Assembly (NCBI GenBank): GCA_020073545.1
Contig: JAIQEZ010000007.1
Location: forward strand, 1-64,000
Direction of reading: 5' to 3'
Source: Terriglobia bacterium
GTDB lineage: Bacteria > Acidobacteriota > Terriglobia > UBA7540
DNA: 64,000 nt
The translations under genes were made by a program, and so were the position numbers. Shown piece by piece: positions 37,157 to 47,280 of the stretch. The notes below the pieces were generated by a model. The model was not told where the DNA came from. It made no database searches and saw only the letters and a program-made list of their open reading frames with translations. Each line of letters begins with the position of its first letter. Position 1 is the first letter of the stretch.

Positions 37157-38109
37157 GACGGTTTCGTCCCTACTGCGGCCGGTGACTCAACTTCCACCGC
37201 GGAAACAAAAAGGTCCTCGATGCTCGGCGCGACGGGCTGGATGGATTCATAGGAAACCCCGGCTGCGTCCAGGCGCGCGCGCAACTCCGGAAGCCGGCGA
37301 GCCACGCCGTCCACGAACACGTGGACGTGGTCACCCACTAGCAGCGCGCTGCGCACGCCCGGGGCGCCCGCCAGCACCTCGCGCACCCGCACGGGTTGGG
37401 AAGCATGCACGGCGAGAATCTCGCCGGGAAATCTCTTCTTCAATTCTTCGGGCCGGTCGCAGAAGAGCAGTCGGCCCTGGTGGAGGAGCCCGACGCGATG
37501 ACAACGCTCCGCCTCGTCGAGGTACGATGTGGAGGTGAGGATCGCCACGCCTTCGGCAACGAGAGAATACAGGATGCGCCAGAAATCGCGCCGCGACACC
37601 GGGTCGACGCCGTTGGTGGGCTCGTCGAGCAGGATCACCCGGGGAGTGTGGATCAGCGAGCATACCAAGCCGAGCTTTTGCTTCATTCCGCCGGAAAGGT
37701 TTCCCGCGAGGCGGCTCCGGAAATCGCTCAGGCCTGCGGCCGCCAGCAATTCCTGCGAGCGCTGCTCGCGCTGCTTGCGCCGGACCCCAAACAGGTCGGC
37801 GTAGAACCGGATGTTTTCCTCTGCCGTCAGGTCTTCGTAGAGGCCGAATCGCTGCGACATGTAGCTGAGGTGGTACTTGGCGCCCTCCGGGTCACGCACG
37901 ACGTCGCAGCCGGCCACCGTCGCCGTGCCGGAATCGGCCGCCAGCACGCCCGCCAGCATCCGGAGCGTGGTGGTCTTGCCGGCGCCGTCCGGCCCGACCA
38001 AGCCGAAGATTTCTCCTGCATACACTTCAAAGCTGAGCCGATCGACGGCGCGCACTTCGCCAAACTGCTTGCTCAGCGAGGAAACGATGATGGCAGGAAG
38101 GGAACTCAT
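37153..38109 (-). CDS. ABC transporter ATP-binding protein
   Basis: Walker A GPDGAGKTT, signature NLSGGMKQKLGL, VILLDEPTNGVDPVSRR. Confidence 0.93.
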   Translation of the reverse strand: MSSLPAIIVSSLSKQFGEVRAVDRLSFEVYAGEIFGLVGPDGAGKTTTLRMLAGVLAADSGTATVAGCDVVRDPEGAKYHLSYMSQRFGLYEDLTAEENIRFYADLFGVRRKQREQRSQELLAAAGLSDFRSRLAGNLSGGMKQKLGLVCSLIHTPRVILLDEPTNGVDPVSRRDFWRILYSLVAEGVAILTSTSYLDEAERCHRVGLLHQGRLLFCDRPEELKKRFPGEILAVHASQPVRVREVLAGAPGVRSALLVGDHVHVFVDGVARRLPELRARLDAAGVSYESIQPVAPSIEDLFVSAVEVESPAAVGTKPS

Positions 38110-38119
38110 GGCACACTCG

Positions 38120-39106
38120 CTACGGCAGTTTGATATTGGCATCGGCTGGCATCCCCGGCTTCAGCCCGCGGTCTGGATTTTCGACGTCCACTTTGACCCG
38201 GTAGACCAGTGTTACGCGCTCTTTCTCAGTCTGCACGCTCTTGGGCGTGAATTCGGCCTCCGAGGAAATGAACGAAATCCGGCCGCGATAAATCTTGTCA
38301 GGATAGGTGTCGGTGCGCACATCGACCGCCTGGCCCCAATGCACCTTGCCGAGATCCGTTTCCGGCACATAAACCCGGACCCAGAGGTGGTTCAGGTCGG
38401 CCAGCGTCACAATCGGCGCGCCGGGTAAGACGACCTCCCCCAGCTCTGCCTGCCGCGCCAGAATCACGCCGTCGAATGGCGCGCGCAGCACGGTGTAGGC
38501 CAGCCGGATCTGGGACAGGTGCTGGCTTTGATCCGCCTGACGGACATTGGCGCGTTGCACGGCGAGTTCTTCTTCTCGCGTCCCCTCGACCAGCTCGTTG
38601 TAGACTTGTTGCGCCCGGTCGAAAGCAGCTTGCGCCCGGGTCACGTTCGTGGCCGCCTGGTCGCGCCTCTGCGCGGGAATCTCGTCCTTTTGGTAGAGCG
38701 CTTGGTAGCGCGCACAATCCTTCTTCTTCTGCTCGAGGTCGGCCTGAGCGTCGAGGACTGCTTGCTTGGCGGCCTCGATGTCTTGCGTCCGACTGCCCGC
38801 CAGGCCGAGGGCGAGTTGCCGGTCCCGCACGCGAGAAGTGGCCTCGTCCACCGCAACCTGTTGCCGGTAGTCATCATTGTCCAGCCGTGCCAGCAAATCG
38901 CCGGCTTTCACCGTCATGCCCTCATCCACTGGCAAGTTAATGATGCGACCGGTCACCTTGAAGCTGACCAGGCTTTGGTGCGCTTCGAGGTTCCCGGAGA
39001 GCTTGAGGACGTTCTCGGTGGAAGGTTTACGGAACCATTGCGGATGGAAGTAGACTGCTGCTGCACCAATCGCCACCAGCAGCAGGAGCAGAAGCACGCG
39101 TTTCAT
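38120..39106 (-). CDS. HlyD/RND-type membrane fusion protein
   Basis: MFP signature: VSFKVTGRIINLPVDEGMTVKAGDLLARLDNDDYRQQV, long coiled coil, LRAPFDGVILARQAELGEVVLPGAPIVTLADL. Confidence 0.92.
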   Translation of the reverse strand: MKRVLLLLLLVAIGAAAVYFHPQWFRKPSTENVLKLSGNLEAHQSLVSFKVTGRIINLPVDEGMTVKAGDLLARLDNDDYRQQVAVDEATSRVRDRQLALGLAGSRTQDIEAAKQAVLDAQADLEQKKKDCARYQALYQKDEIPAQRRDQAATNVTRAQAAFDRAQQVYNELVEGTREEELAVQRANVRQADQSQHLSQIRLAYTVLRAPFDGVILARQAELGEVVLPGAPIVTLADLNHLWVRVYVPETDLGKVHWGQAVDVRTDTYPDKIYRGRISFISSEAEFTPKSVQTEKERVTLVYRVKVDVENPDRGLKPGMPADANIKLP

Positions 39107-39162
39107 GGTCGTTTCACCTCTTTGGTACTAACGCTCGGATTCCTCGCTGGGCGCGCAGAAAA

Positions 39163-39255
39163 GCATATCCTTCGCGGAGTTTATCCTGAGGGCTCTGCCC
39201 GAAGGGCTCAGGATGACATGTCATTCTGAGCGCAGCGAAGCGAAGAATCCGCCTT
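39163..39255. repeat. Dispersed intergenic repeat family (third copy)
   Basis: 'tccttcgcggagtttatcctgag...ggctcaggatgacatgtcattctgagcgcagcgaagcgaagaatc'. Confidence 0.65.
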
Positions 39256-39276
39256 GGGTTGCGGCCAACGGCCGCC

Positions 39277-40614
39277 TCAGGGCTCGCCGAGGTACGTCTG
39301 GTAAATCTTTTCGGTTCCCCCCAGCGAGCGCACCAGGGCCATGACCGCATCGGCATGCCGCGCCAGCGCCGCGATGCGATCGTTCTGGGTGCTCGCCAGC
39401 ATGTCCTGCGCCGTTACGACCTCGATGTTGTCCGTCACGCCATTACGAAAACGGTCTTGGGCGAGAGTCAGTTCGCGTTCCGCCAAGCTAAGGGTCTCCT
39501 CCGTGACTGTCACCTGATTCTCAGTAGACTCCAGGTCGAGCACCGCCTTGCGCAGTTCCTGCTCGATTCCCCGGCCCAGGTCGTCAATCTGCTCGCTCAA
39601 GCGTTTCACCCGGCTCTCGGTCTCCTTCTGTTGCCCGGCGCGGTCCCGGTCGAACAAGGTGACGTTGAGCGTCCCCTGGATTTGGCCGGTCCCCGCCAGG
39701 GAGCCAAACGTGCGCCCAATCGCGCCGTAATCCCCGTTGATCGAAAGGGTCGGCAGATAGCGCGCCCGCGCGGCCTTCTGTTGTTCGATGAGGGACTCGC
39801 GTTGCAGGAAGAGCGCGCGATAGTCGGAGCGCGCTTCGAGCGCCGCGTGGAGCGTCTGGGCCGGATCGGGTACTTCCACATGGCGGAATTTCAACTGCTC
39901 GGCCAATTCGAGCGGGGTTCCGGGGCTCAGCCCGAGAAAGTGCGCCAGGACGAGCAGTGACGTCTGGTAGGCGTTACGAGCCACGAGCAGGTTTTGCCGG
40001 TCACGTGCGAGTTGCACCTGCGCGCGAACGACATCCACAGCGGTTGCCAGCCCTTGGTCATGCTGGTCGCGTGCTAGTTTTTCCAGGGCCTGCGAGGTCC
40101 TCACTCGAGATTCGATTGCTTCCACTTCCGCGGCAATAGCTTGGGCGTCCAGATAAAGCCCCGCCGCCTGCCGGATGACCAGATCGCGCGCGTCCTGGTA
40201 ATCGAGCTTGGAGGCCTGCGCTTGCTTCTCGCTGGCCTTCCAGTTGTGGTAAGCCTGGCGGTCAATCAGGGCCTGGCTCGCGGAGACGCGGAAATCGTAG
40301 TGCGCGAAAGGCCCGACCACGGAGGGAAAATTGGGAATAGAAATGCCCAGGGCCCCCAGGTTAATACTCTCCCGGTTGGCCAGCGAGTTCCCGGACACGC
40401 GTGGGAACAGCGAGGCCAGCCGCCTCTCACGCGTGCCCTCCAATTCTTCCACTTGAGCACCGGCCAGCCGCACGCTGAGGTTTTTCCTCAGTGCCAGACC
40501 GATCGCGTCTTTCAGCGTCAGTTGCTGCGGAGTGACCTGCTGCGCACCCGCAGGAATTCCGCCCGCAAGCGATAACGCCATAAGCAACGCGACCCGTCGC
40601 GCCTTCAGCCGCAT
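39277..40614 (-). CDS. TolC-family outer-membrane efflux protein
   Basis: LTLKDAIGLALRKNLSVRLA; YLPTLSINGDYG; coiled-coil OMF repeats. Confidence 0.92.
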   Translation of the reverse strand: MRLKARRVALLMALSLAGGIPAGAQQVTPQQLTLKDAIGLALRKNLSVRLAGAQVEELEGTRERRLASLFPRVSGNSLANRESINLGALGISIPNFPSVVGPFAHYDFRVSASQALIDRQAYHNWKASEKQAQASKLDYQDARDLVIRQAAGLYLDAQAIAAEVEAIESRVRTSQALEKLARDQHDQGLATAVDVVRAQVQLARDRQNLLVARNAYQTSLLVLAHFLGLSPGTPLELAEQLKFRHVEVPDPAQTLHAALEARSDYRALFLQRESLIEQQKAARARYLPTLSINGDYGAIGRTFGSLAGTGQIQGTLNVTLFDRDRAGQQKETESRVKRLSEQIDDLGRGIEQELRKAVLDLESTENQVTVTEETLSLAERELTLAQDRFRNGVTDNIEVVTAQDMLASTQNDRIAALARHADAVMALVRSLGGTEKIYQTYLGEP

Positions 40615-40657
40615 GGATCTTCTCCTTTGCTGCGCAGCCCCGTCCAGGCTGCGACTC

Positions 40658-41311
40658 TCAAATCCGTTTCTTCTGCAGGCTCCCCAACACGAACTCCAGG
40701 TGCGCCTTCATGTAGGCATCCAGGTCGAGCCGATGTCGCTCGCCAAAGATCAATGTCCACACAATGGCCAGTACCCCGGGAGCTACCAACATCTGCGGAA
40801 ATTTCAGGGCTTTGGTTTTTCGAAATTCACCCGACGCTATACCCCTCTTCGCCACTTGGCGCAGGGCCTTCAATCCCGGTCCAATAATCTCCTGATGGTA
40901 AATGTCGGAAAGTTGAGGGAACTTGCCACTTTCGGCTACCAGCAAGCGAACGATAGCCCGGACCCTTTCGTTTCTCACCACCAGGGTGTACATCCGTGAC
41001 AGCATCTCGCGAAGCAGCTTTTCCGCAGATCCACTGAAGGTCCCCACAATGGCGTCGAGTCTTTTTTGAATCAAACTGCGGACCACGGCCCGAAAGAGCC
41101 GTTCCTTATCTTTGAAATAGAGATAGATCGTTCCCTTGGCTATTCCCGCCCGCTTGGCGACATCGTCAAGACGAGCAGCCGCATACCCGTGGGCGGCAAA
41201 TTCCTGGAAACCGGCTACCAGGATCTGTTCCTGGCGGTGCGCCTTCGGTTTCCGCCCTCGGGGGACTGGTTTCGCAGTCTTCAGTCGCGCCGAATCAGTT
41301 ACCTTCATCAA
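40658..41311 (-). CDS. TetR-family transcriptional regulator
   Basis: RQEQILVAGFQEFAAHGYAAARLDDVAKRAGIAKGTIYLYFKDKERLFRAVV. Confidence 0.92.
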   Translation of the reverse strand: MMKVTDSARLKTAKPVPRGRKPKAHRQEQILVAGFQEFAAHGYAAARLDDVAKRAGIAKGTIYLYFKDKERLFRAVVRSLIQKRLDAIVGTFSGSAEKLLREMLSRMYTLVVRNERVRAIVRLLVAESGKFPQLSDIYHQEIIGPGLKALRQVAKRGIASGEFRKTKALKFPQMLVAPGVLAIVWTLIFGERHRLDLDAYMKAHLEFVLGSLQKKRI

Positions 41312-41322
41312 GGCCCACCTTT

Positions 41323-41340
41323 ACTGACTGAACAGTCAGT
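41323..41340. promoter_or_regulatory. TetR operator palindrome ACTGACTG-AA-CAGTCAGT
   Basis: 8-bp perfect arms, 12 bp upstream of the tetR start. Confidence 0.7.
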
Positions 41341-41936
41341 CAGTGTGACGACGAAAAAGTCTACATGCAAGAAGATGTGTTGTCAACTTCGTTCGACTAC
41401 CACAACGAATCCCGACGCCGCCCACAAAGCGGAGCTGCGGAGCTCCGGAGGCTGCCCACCCGGTTTTCGCACACTTGCAGAAGGAGCGATGTTGACCTGA
41501 GCTAGGTCGAGGGGGCGGGTTCTGTGCAGTTATCAGCCCGGCGGAAGTCGGCATTGAAAACTACGGAGCACAGGTAACCCCGCGGCAGTTTCTGACCTTC
41601 AGTTCCGTCGAAGGATGGTCCCTCACCGCGCAACTTCGGCTCTTGGGAAAGAAGTGAGGATCCAGTTGTTCCAGTCAAATGGGGAAAAGTTCGACGGGCA
41701 CTTGCCACTTGGGCCACTCGGCAGCGGTTGTCGGCCGAGACGAGGCCAACGAGAACCGCCGGTCTGCCGGGCCGCGGACCGCAGCAATGGTTTTGCGTGT
41801 AAACCAATTCGTGCTAATGTGTTGAGAGTTTGTCAGGTCGGCGGGAAACGGGCCAACCCAGGAAGGGAAGTACGCGGGCCCGGAGACGCCGGATGGGCTC
41901 TGTTATTTCTCGAGTTTTCCGGACTTCGCAGGGAGG

Positions 41937-44900
41937 ATGGTGCGGATCATGCAATTTTCGGTGCGACGGCTATTACTATGCCTGTTTCTTCTCGTGGGCG
42001 TGGGGTGTGGGGTTGCCTTGGCGCAGACCTTTCAGGGCAGCTTCACGGGCACGCTCACGGATCCCATGGGGGCAGTGATCCCGGGCGCTCTCGTGACGAT
42101 CCTGGAGCAGGACAAAGGGTTTTCGCGCAGCGTGACCACCGACAGCGACGGGACTTACGGGGTTCCGCTCCTGCCCCCGGGGCGCTATCGCCTCACCGCG
42201 CAGAAGGAGGGCTTCGCGAAGACCGTGCGCGGCCCCATCACGCTCCTCGTGAATCAGCATCTCCTGGTCGATCTGACGCTGAAGGTGGGCGCGCAGGCGA
42301 CCACCATTACCGTGGAGTCCACCCCGTCCCCGGTGGAGAGCCAAACTTCTTCGGTGGGAACCACCATCGACGAGCAGAAGGTGACTGAGGTCCCGCTGAA
42401 TGGCCGGAATTTTCTGGAGCTGACGTTGCTCGTGCCCGGCGTGTCCCCGGGGACCGCGGGCAGCCGGATCAGTGACAGAGGAGGCGCCATCAACGTGAAT
42501 GGGATGCGCGACTCGATGAACTCCTATTGGCTGGACGGCCTGGATGATACCTCCGTGGGCGTCGGCCAGTACACGGTGGCGCCGCCGCTCGACTCTGTGC
42601 AGGAGTTCCGCATGGAGACCGGGGTCTACGAGGCCAAATTCGGCGCCCACGCCGGGGCCGAGGTCAACATGGTCACCAAGTCCGGGACGAATGACGTCCA
42701 CGGAAGCATCTATGAGTACGCGCGCAACACCTCCTTCGACGCGCGCAACTTCTTCGATCCCGCGGTGGCGCCCATGCACCGCAATCAGTTCGGCGGAACG
42801 CTCGGCGGACCGGCAGTGCTCCCGGGGGTCTACGACGGACACGACCGCACCTTTTTCTTCTTCGCCTACGAAGGCACGCGCGAGCACCGGGGCTTTTATG
42901 ACAACTTCCTCGTTCCCACCCCGGCCGAGCGCCAGGGTGACTTTTCCGACCTCCTGGACCCCACCTGTTCCACGCAGACCGTGCTGCTCAACCCCTTGGC
43001 TCTGATGCAGGGCCAGGTTCAGCCCTTCACCAGTATCAGCGAGGTCTTGCCGCAAGCAGACCCGGTGGGGCAAGCTCTTGTCAACCTGTACCCGTCGCCC
43101 AATATCTCGAATGCCTCCTGTGGCGCTGCGAACTACAGGGCGTTGGTCAACCGGCAGGTCAGCTACGACACCATGACCGGGCGCATCGACCATCGGTTCA
43201 ACACCAAGGACTCGATGTTCGTCCGCTACAGTCTGAACTTTGACCGAGAGTTTTGGCCGACGGGCACAGTTCCGGAAAGCACTACGGCGCTCCCCGGGTA
43301 TGGCGCCATCGCCCATAACTCATACCAGATGGCGGGTCTCGACTGGACGCACATCTTCACTCCCAACTTTGTTAACGAGGTCAAGATCGGCTACAACCGT
43401 TGGCAGATCCATGAGGTCAATCAAGATCTGGGAAGTACCCTGGCCTCCACTCTCGGGATCGGGGGCATCCGTAACATCGGTTCCGTTCCCGCCGGTCTCC
43501 CCAATCTGACCTTTTCGAGTTATGCCAGCATCGGCGCCGACGAAGGTATCCCCCAACGGGGCGCCGTGAACACCTTCCAGTTCGGGGACACGCTGACCCA
43601 CGTGGTGGGGTCCCACACGCTGAGCTACGGAGCCGATCTCCGTTTGGTCCGGCGGGGGAATTTCACCGTCGACAACGTTATCCGCGGCGAATTCGATTTT
43701 ACGGGGCTGGTGACGGGTGGCCTCGGACAGTTGGACCCGCAGACCCAGCAGGGGATCGCCCTGGAATTTGGACTTCCCTGCGCAGCAACGGGCAACTGCC
43801 GGACGGGCAACAGCATTGCTGACGCGCTCTTAGGTCTGCCGCAAGACTGGATCAACGGCTTTGAGGAATACATCTCTGGCTCCTTCGGCGAATATGACTT
43901 TTTCGTTCAGGACGACTGGCGCGTGCGTCCCCACCTGACCCTGAATGTTGGCTTGCGCTATGAATACAAGAGCTTGGTGACTGAAAAAAGTAACGGCTTT
44001 TCTAACTTCGACTTCGCTACCGGGAACCTCATGGTGGCGGGGACCAGCGCCGCAACCCTGTGGAGCTTTAACCCCACCATCGACCCGCTCACCGGTCTGT
44101 ATCAAATTAACCCTCAGCCGTGCACGCCTGAAACTTGCGCACAAACCACGCTGAACCTGGGAAGCACCGCACGTAACCGGTCGCTCCAATATCCGGATCG
44201 AAACAATTTCGCGCCGCGCATCGGCGTCGCCTGGCAGCCCTTCGCGAACTCCAAAACCGTTCTGCGGGCCGGCTACGGCGTTTTTTACGACCAGACCTTT
44301 GGCGACGTTTATTTCCAGAAGGCCGCTAACCCGCCGTTCGTCCAGCTCAAGGAGGGCAGCTTCGCTTCGGCCCTCGCCAGCGGGTTACAGCCCGGCAGCG
44401 GCGCCATCATCGGGAGTGCTTTGACGGAGGGTACCCTGCCGGGTTACCCCGCGATGAGCCCCTTCCAGCTCAATTTCCGGAACGCTTTCATCCAGCAATG
44501 GACTGCGGATGTGCAGCGACAGCTTGGCGGGACTTGGCTCCTCGACCTCGGCTACGTGGGGACTCGCGGGCTGCGCCTCGTGCAGGAGACTGACCCGAAT
44601 CAGCCGATCAACTTCTCGGTAGACCCGCAGGCGGCGGTCTGCCCCTCTCCGACGAGCCCCACCGGGGGCTGCGCGGCGCCTTATCCCTATCTCACGAACT
44701 TCGCGTACACGCAATCCTCTGGCAGCTCCATCTACCATTCCTTCCAGGCCAAGGTAGAACGGCGATTCTCGAGAGGACTCTCACTCCTGGCCTCGTATAC
44801 CTATTCGAAGTCCATTGACAACGCGTCCGGACCCTTCAGCGATTCGCGCAACGCCAACTTCCCTCAGAACTCGTATAACGTGGCGGCGGAGAAGGCTGTG

Positions 44901-45503
44901 TCCGATTTCGATTTCACCCATCGACTGTCTGTCGCCTATCTTTGGGCGATGCCCTTCGGCGCGAGCGTGGGGAAGCTCTCCAACCCGCGCCTCAACTACC
45001 TGATTGAAGGATGGCAGGCGGGAGGTGTCTTCTCCGTCCAATCCGGCGCGCCTTTCACTCCTGCCGTGAGCGGTGGCATCAGCGGTGCCAACGAGGTGAA
45101 TAACCCCACGGTGTTAGCCGACACGGACCGCCCGAACGTCACCGGCGGCGCGTTCTACCCCGCGAAGCAGATGCCGCAGCAGTGGGTGCTGGCCTCGGCC
45201 TTCAGCATGCCGAGCCCGTATACCTTTGGCAACGCCGGGCGGAACATCCTGCGCGGGCCGGGACTGGGAACCTGGGATTTCTCCCTCCTTCGGAACTTTC
45301 GCTTAAGGGAATCCAGTAAGCTGGTGTTCCGCGCTGAGATGTTCAACATCTTCAACCGTACCAACTTCGACATTCCCCAGCGCAATTTGACCGCATCGAG
45401 CTTTGGCCAGATTTTCAATACTGTACAGCCGGTCGCGGGCCTGGCTTCCGGCGGACCGGGCGAGCCGCGGGAACTCCAGTTAGGTTTGTCGCTCGTCTGG
45501 TGA
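41937..45503 (+). CDS. TonB-dependent receptor with N-terminal carboxypeptidase-regulatory-like domain
   Basis: FQGSFTGTLTDPMGAVIPGALVTILEQDKGFSRSVTTDSDGTYGVPLLPPGRYRL; VPLNGRNFLELTLLVPGV; plug and beta-barrel sequence. Confidence 0.9.
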   Translation: MVRIMQFSVRRLLLCLFLLVGVGCGVALAQTFQGSFTGTLTDPMGAVIPGALVTILEQDKGFSRSVTTDSDGTYGVPLLPPGRYRLTAQKEGFAKTVRGPITLLVNQHLLVDLTLKVGAQATTITVESTPSPVESQTSSVGTTIDEQKVTEVPLNGRNFLELTLLVPGVSPGTAGSRISDRGGAINVNGMRDSMNSYWLDGLDDTSVGVGQYTVAPPLDSVQEFRMETGVYEAKFGAHAGAEVNMVTKSGTNDVHGSIYEYARNTSFDARNFFDPAVAPMHRNQFGGTLGGPAVLPGVYDGHDRTFFFFAYEGTREHRGFYDNFLVPTPAERQGDFSDLLDPTCSTQTVLLNPLALMQGQVQPFTSISEVLPQADPVGQALVNLYPSPNISNASCGAANYRALVNRQVSYDTMTGRIDHRFNTKDSMFVRYSLNFDREFWPTGTVPESTTALPGYGAIAHNSYQMAGLDWTHIFTPNFVNEVKIGYNRWQIHEVNQDLGSTLASTLGIGGIRNIGSVPAGLPNLTFSSYASIGADEGIPQRGAVNTFQFGDTLTHVVGSHTLSYGADLRLVRRGNFTVDNVIRGEFDFTGLVTGGLGQLDPQTQQGIALEFGLPCAATGNCRTGNSIADALLGLPQDWINGFEEYISGSFGEYDFFVQDDWRVRPHLTLNVGLRYEYKSLVTEKSNGFSNFDFATGNLMVAGTSAATLWSFNPTIDPLTGLYQINPQPCTPETCAQTTLNLGSTARNRSLQYPDRNNFAPRIGVAWQPFANSKTVLRAGYGVFYDQTFGDVYFQKAANPPFVQLKEGSFASALASGLQPGSGAIIGSALTEGTLPGYPAMSPFQLNFRNAFIQQWTADVQRQLGGTWLLDLGYVGTRGLRLVQETDPNQPINFSVDPQAAVCPSPTSPTGGCAAPYPYLTNFAYTQSSGSSIYHSFQAKVERRFSRGLSLLASYTYSKSIDNASGPFSDSRNANFPQNSYNVAAEKAVSDFDFTHRLSVAYLWAMPFGASVGKLSNPRLNYLIEGWQAGGVFSVQSGAPFTPAVSGGISGANEVNNPTVLADTDRPNVTGGAFYPAKQMPQQWVLASAFSMPSPYTFGNAGRNILRGPGLGTWDFSLLRNFRLRESSKLVFRAEMFNIFNRTNFDIPQRNLTASSFGQIFNTVQPVAGLASGGPGEPRELQLGLSLVW

Positions 45504-45970
45504 CGTTCTGACGCGGAACCCCAACCGCGCTCCCAACTTGTAGGGGAGGCCTTCGCTGTGCACGCGTCGCGGCCTTCCCCCTCTGCGAATTGCGTCGCAC
45601 ATCTGCTGCTCGGCTTGGCAGCAGGCGGGTTGCCGATCAGTTCGTGAAGCTGCAAGACTCGCCCACCGTGGAATCCAGAGAGCTGGGACCATCCTGAAAA
45701 CACCTGGGGGAAAAGGAAGCCTTGTCTCCGATTCGCAGGACCCAACGCGGGCCTTCAACGGCGGGAGTTTGTCTGTCGTTCGCAGTTGCGTCCGGTTTGT
45801 GGTCTAATCGACAAGCGTGCTTCTGAGACTGTACGGCGGGTGGCCACGGCCGAAGAGGTGGGAAGTTCTGAGAAAAGGATGCGATGTACAGGGCTCACTC
45901 AAATCGCCACGGGCGTCGCGAAGACCGGTCGGCTCGGTGTAGCGGGCCGCTACGCGCTGGGCGCCACCCA

Positions 45971-46837
45971 GTGTTGCGAACCTTCCTGTTAATTGCGATT
46001 CTGGTCAGCGGGGCAACGCCGGCGCTGGCCTGGGGTGATCTGGCCCACCAGATGGTGAACGCTGCGGCCATCGAGGACCTGCCGGAGCCGATACGCTCGT
46101 ACTTCCGTGCGCGCAAAATCTACCTCCTGGAGCACGCCTCGGAGCCCGACTTAGTGGCACACGAGGATCCTGCCGAAGGCCCGCACCATTACACCGAAAT
46201 CGAGGCCTACGACCGGTACCCTTTCCGTCAGTTCGAACGGCGCTTCGTCGCCGAGCATTGGCGCCCGCTGCCGTCGGAGCTCCGCTACGGAGACTCTGTC
46301 TGGCAGATCGAACGCTACACGCTGCGGCTGGCCGAGGATTTTCGCCGCCGCCGCTGGGACGCCGCCGACCACGACGCGGTTTTTGCCGCGCACTACGCGG
46401 CCGACCTGACCCAGCCCTTGCACACCGTCATCAACTTCGATGGGCAACTGACGAACCAGCGGGGAATCCATGCGCGGTTTGAAACCGAGCTGGTGCGCGA
46501 CTTGGCAGGCCGCTGGACGCTGCGGCCCGAGCCGGCGGAAGTCGTCCCCGATCTGCGCGCGCGAATTTTCCGCGAGCTGGTCGCGAGCTATTCGGATCGC
46601 CAGGTGATATTTTCCGCAGACCGCGAGGCGGCGGCAGGGGGCGGTTATCTGGACCCGCAATTTCCCGCGCGATTCGAGCGGCTGGCAGGGCCACTCGCCC
46701 TGCGCCAGCTCAATGCGGCCGCCGGCCTGGTGAGTTCCTTTTGGTATACTGGCTGGGTTCGGGCGGGCAGACCCGTCTTGCCCAGGGTGCACCGGGCGCC
46801 CCAGTTGGTCGGGGCGCGGACGGGCGAGGGACGATGA
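45971..46837 (+). CDS. S1/P1 nuclease / zinc-dependent phospholipase C-like secreted enzyme
   Basis: Mature N-term WGDLAHQMVNAAAIEDLP, HYAADLTQPLHTVINFDGQLTNQRGIHARFE; start GTG 45971 gives a signal peptide. Confidence 0.65.
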   Translation: MLRTFLLIAILVSGATPALAWGDLAHQMVNAAAIEDLPEPIRSYFRARKIYLLEHASEPDLVAHEDPAEGPHHYTEIEAYDRYPFRQFERRFVAEHWRPLPSELRYGDSVWQIERYTLRLAEDFRRRRWDAADHDAVFAAHYAADLTQPLHTVINFDGQLTNQRGIHARFETELVRDLAGRWTLRPEPAEVVPDLRARIFRELVASYSDRQVIFSADREAAAGGGYLDPQFPARFERLAGPLALRQLNAAAGLVSSFWYTGWVRAGRPVLPRVHRAPQLVGARTGEGR

Positions 46838-47280
46838 AGCGCAGAACGATCCTCCTCGTTGTCGGGTTGGTGCTCGTGGCGTTTGTGCTGGGGAGGCTGG
46901 TCGGCTCGCGTCACGGGCAGAAGCCGATGGTGAGCGGTCCGATCCAATCCTCCGGCGCCCCCGCCTCGCCGGTCGCGGGCGGTACGGGTGCCTGCGCGGA
47001 CTTTCGCGACGCCGGTTCGCAGGTGGGAACGTCCGGCTGCGTGTCTGGGCAGGTGCTGGGCGTTTTCACATCGCGGGCAGGGAACACCTTCCTGGATTTC
47101 TGCCCAGATTATCGGAGCTGTCCATTTACCAGCGTGATCTTTGCTTCCGACAAAAACAAGTTTGGCGACCTGGAATCTTTGCAGGGAAAACGCGTGGAGA
47201 TTCGGGGCGCCATCACCGTTTACCAGAGCCGTGCGGAAATCATCATTCGTGATCCTCAACAGATTCGCAGAGCCCCTTGA
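46834..47280 (+). CDS. Membrane-anchored OB-fold protein
   Basis: TM anchor plus CVSGQVLGVFTSRAGNTFLDFCPDYRSCPFTSVIFASDKNKFGDLESLQGKRVEIRGAITVYQSRAEIIIRDPQQI; ATGA overlap with preceding gene. Confidence 0.65.
   Translation: MKRRTILLVVGLVLVAFVLGRLVGSRHGQKPMVSGPIQSSGAPASPVAGGTGACADFRDAGSQVGTSGCVSGQVLGVFTSRAGNTFLDFCPDYRSCPFTSVIFASDKNKFGDLESLQGKRVEIRGAITVYQSRAEIIIRDPQQIRRAP

Noticed and set aside
41976-43316. - strand 446-aa ORF
   Set aside because: Antisense to the TonB-dependent receptor; composition is a GC-rich shadow.
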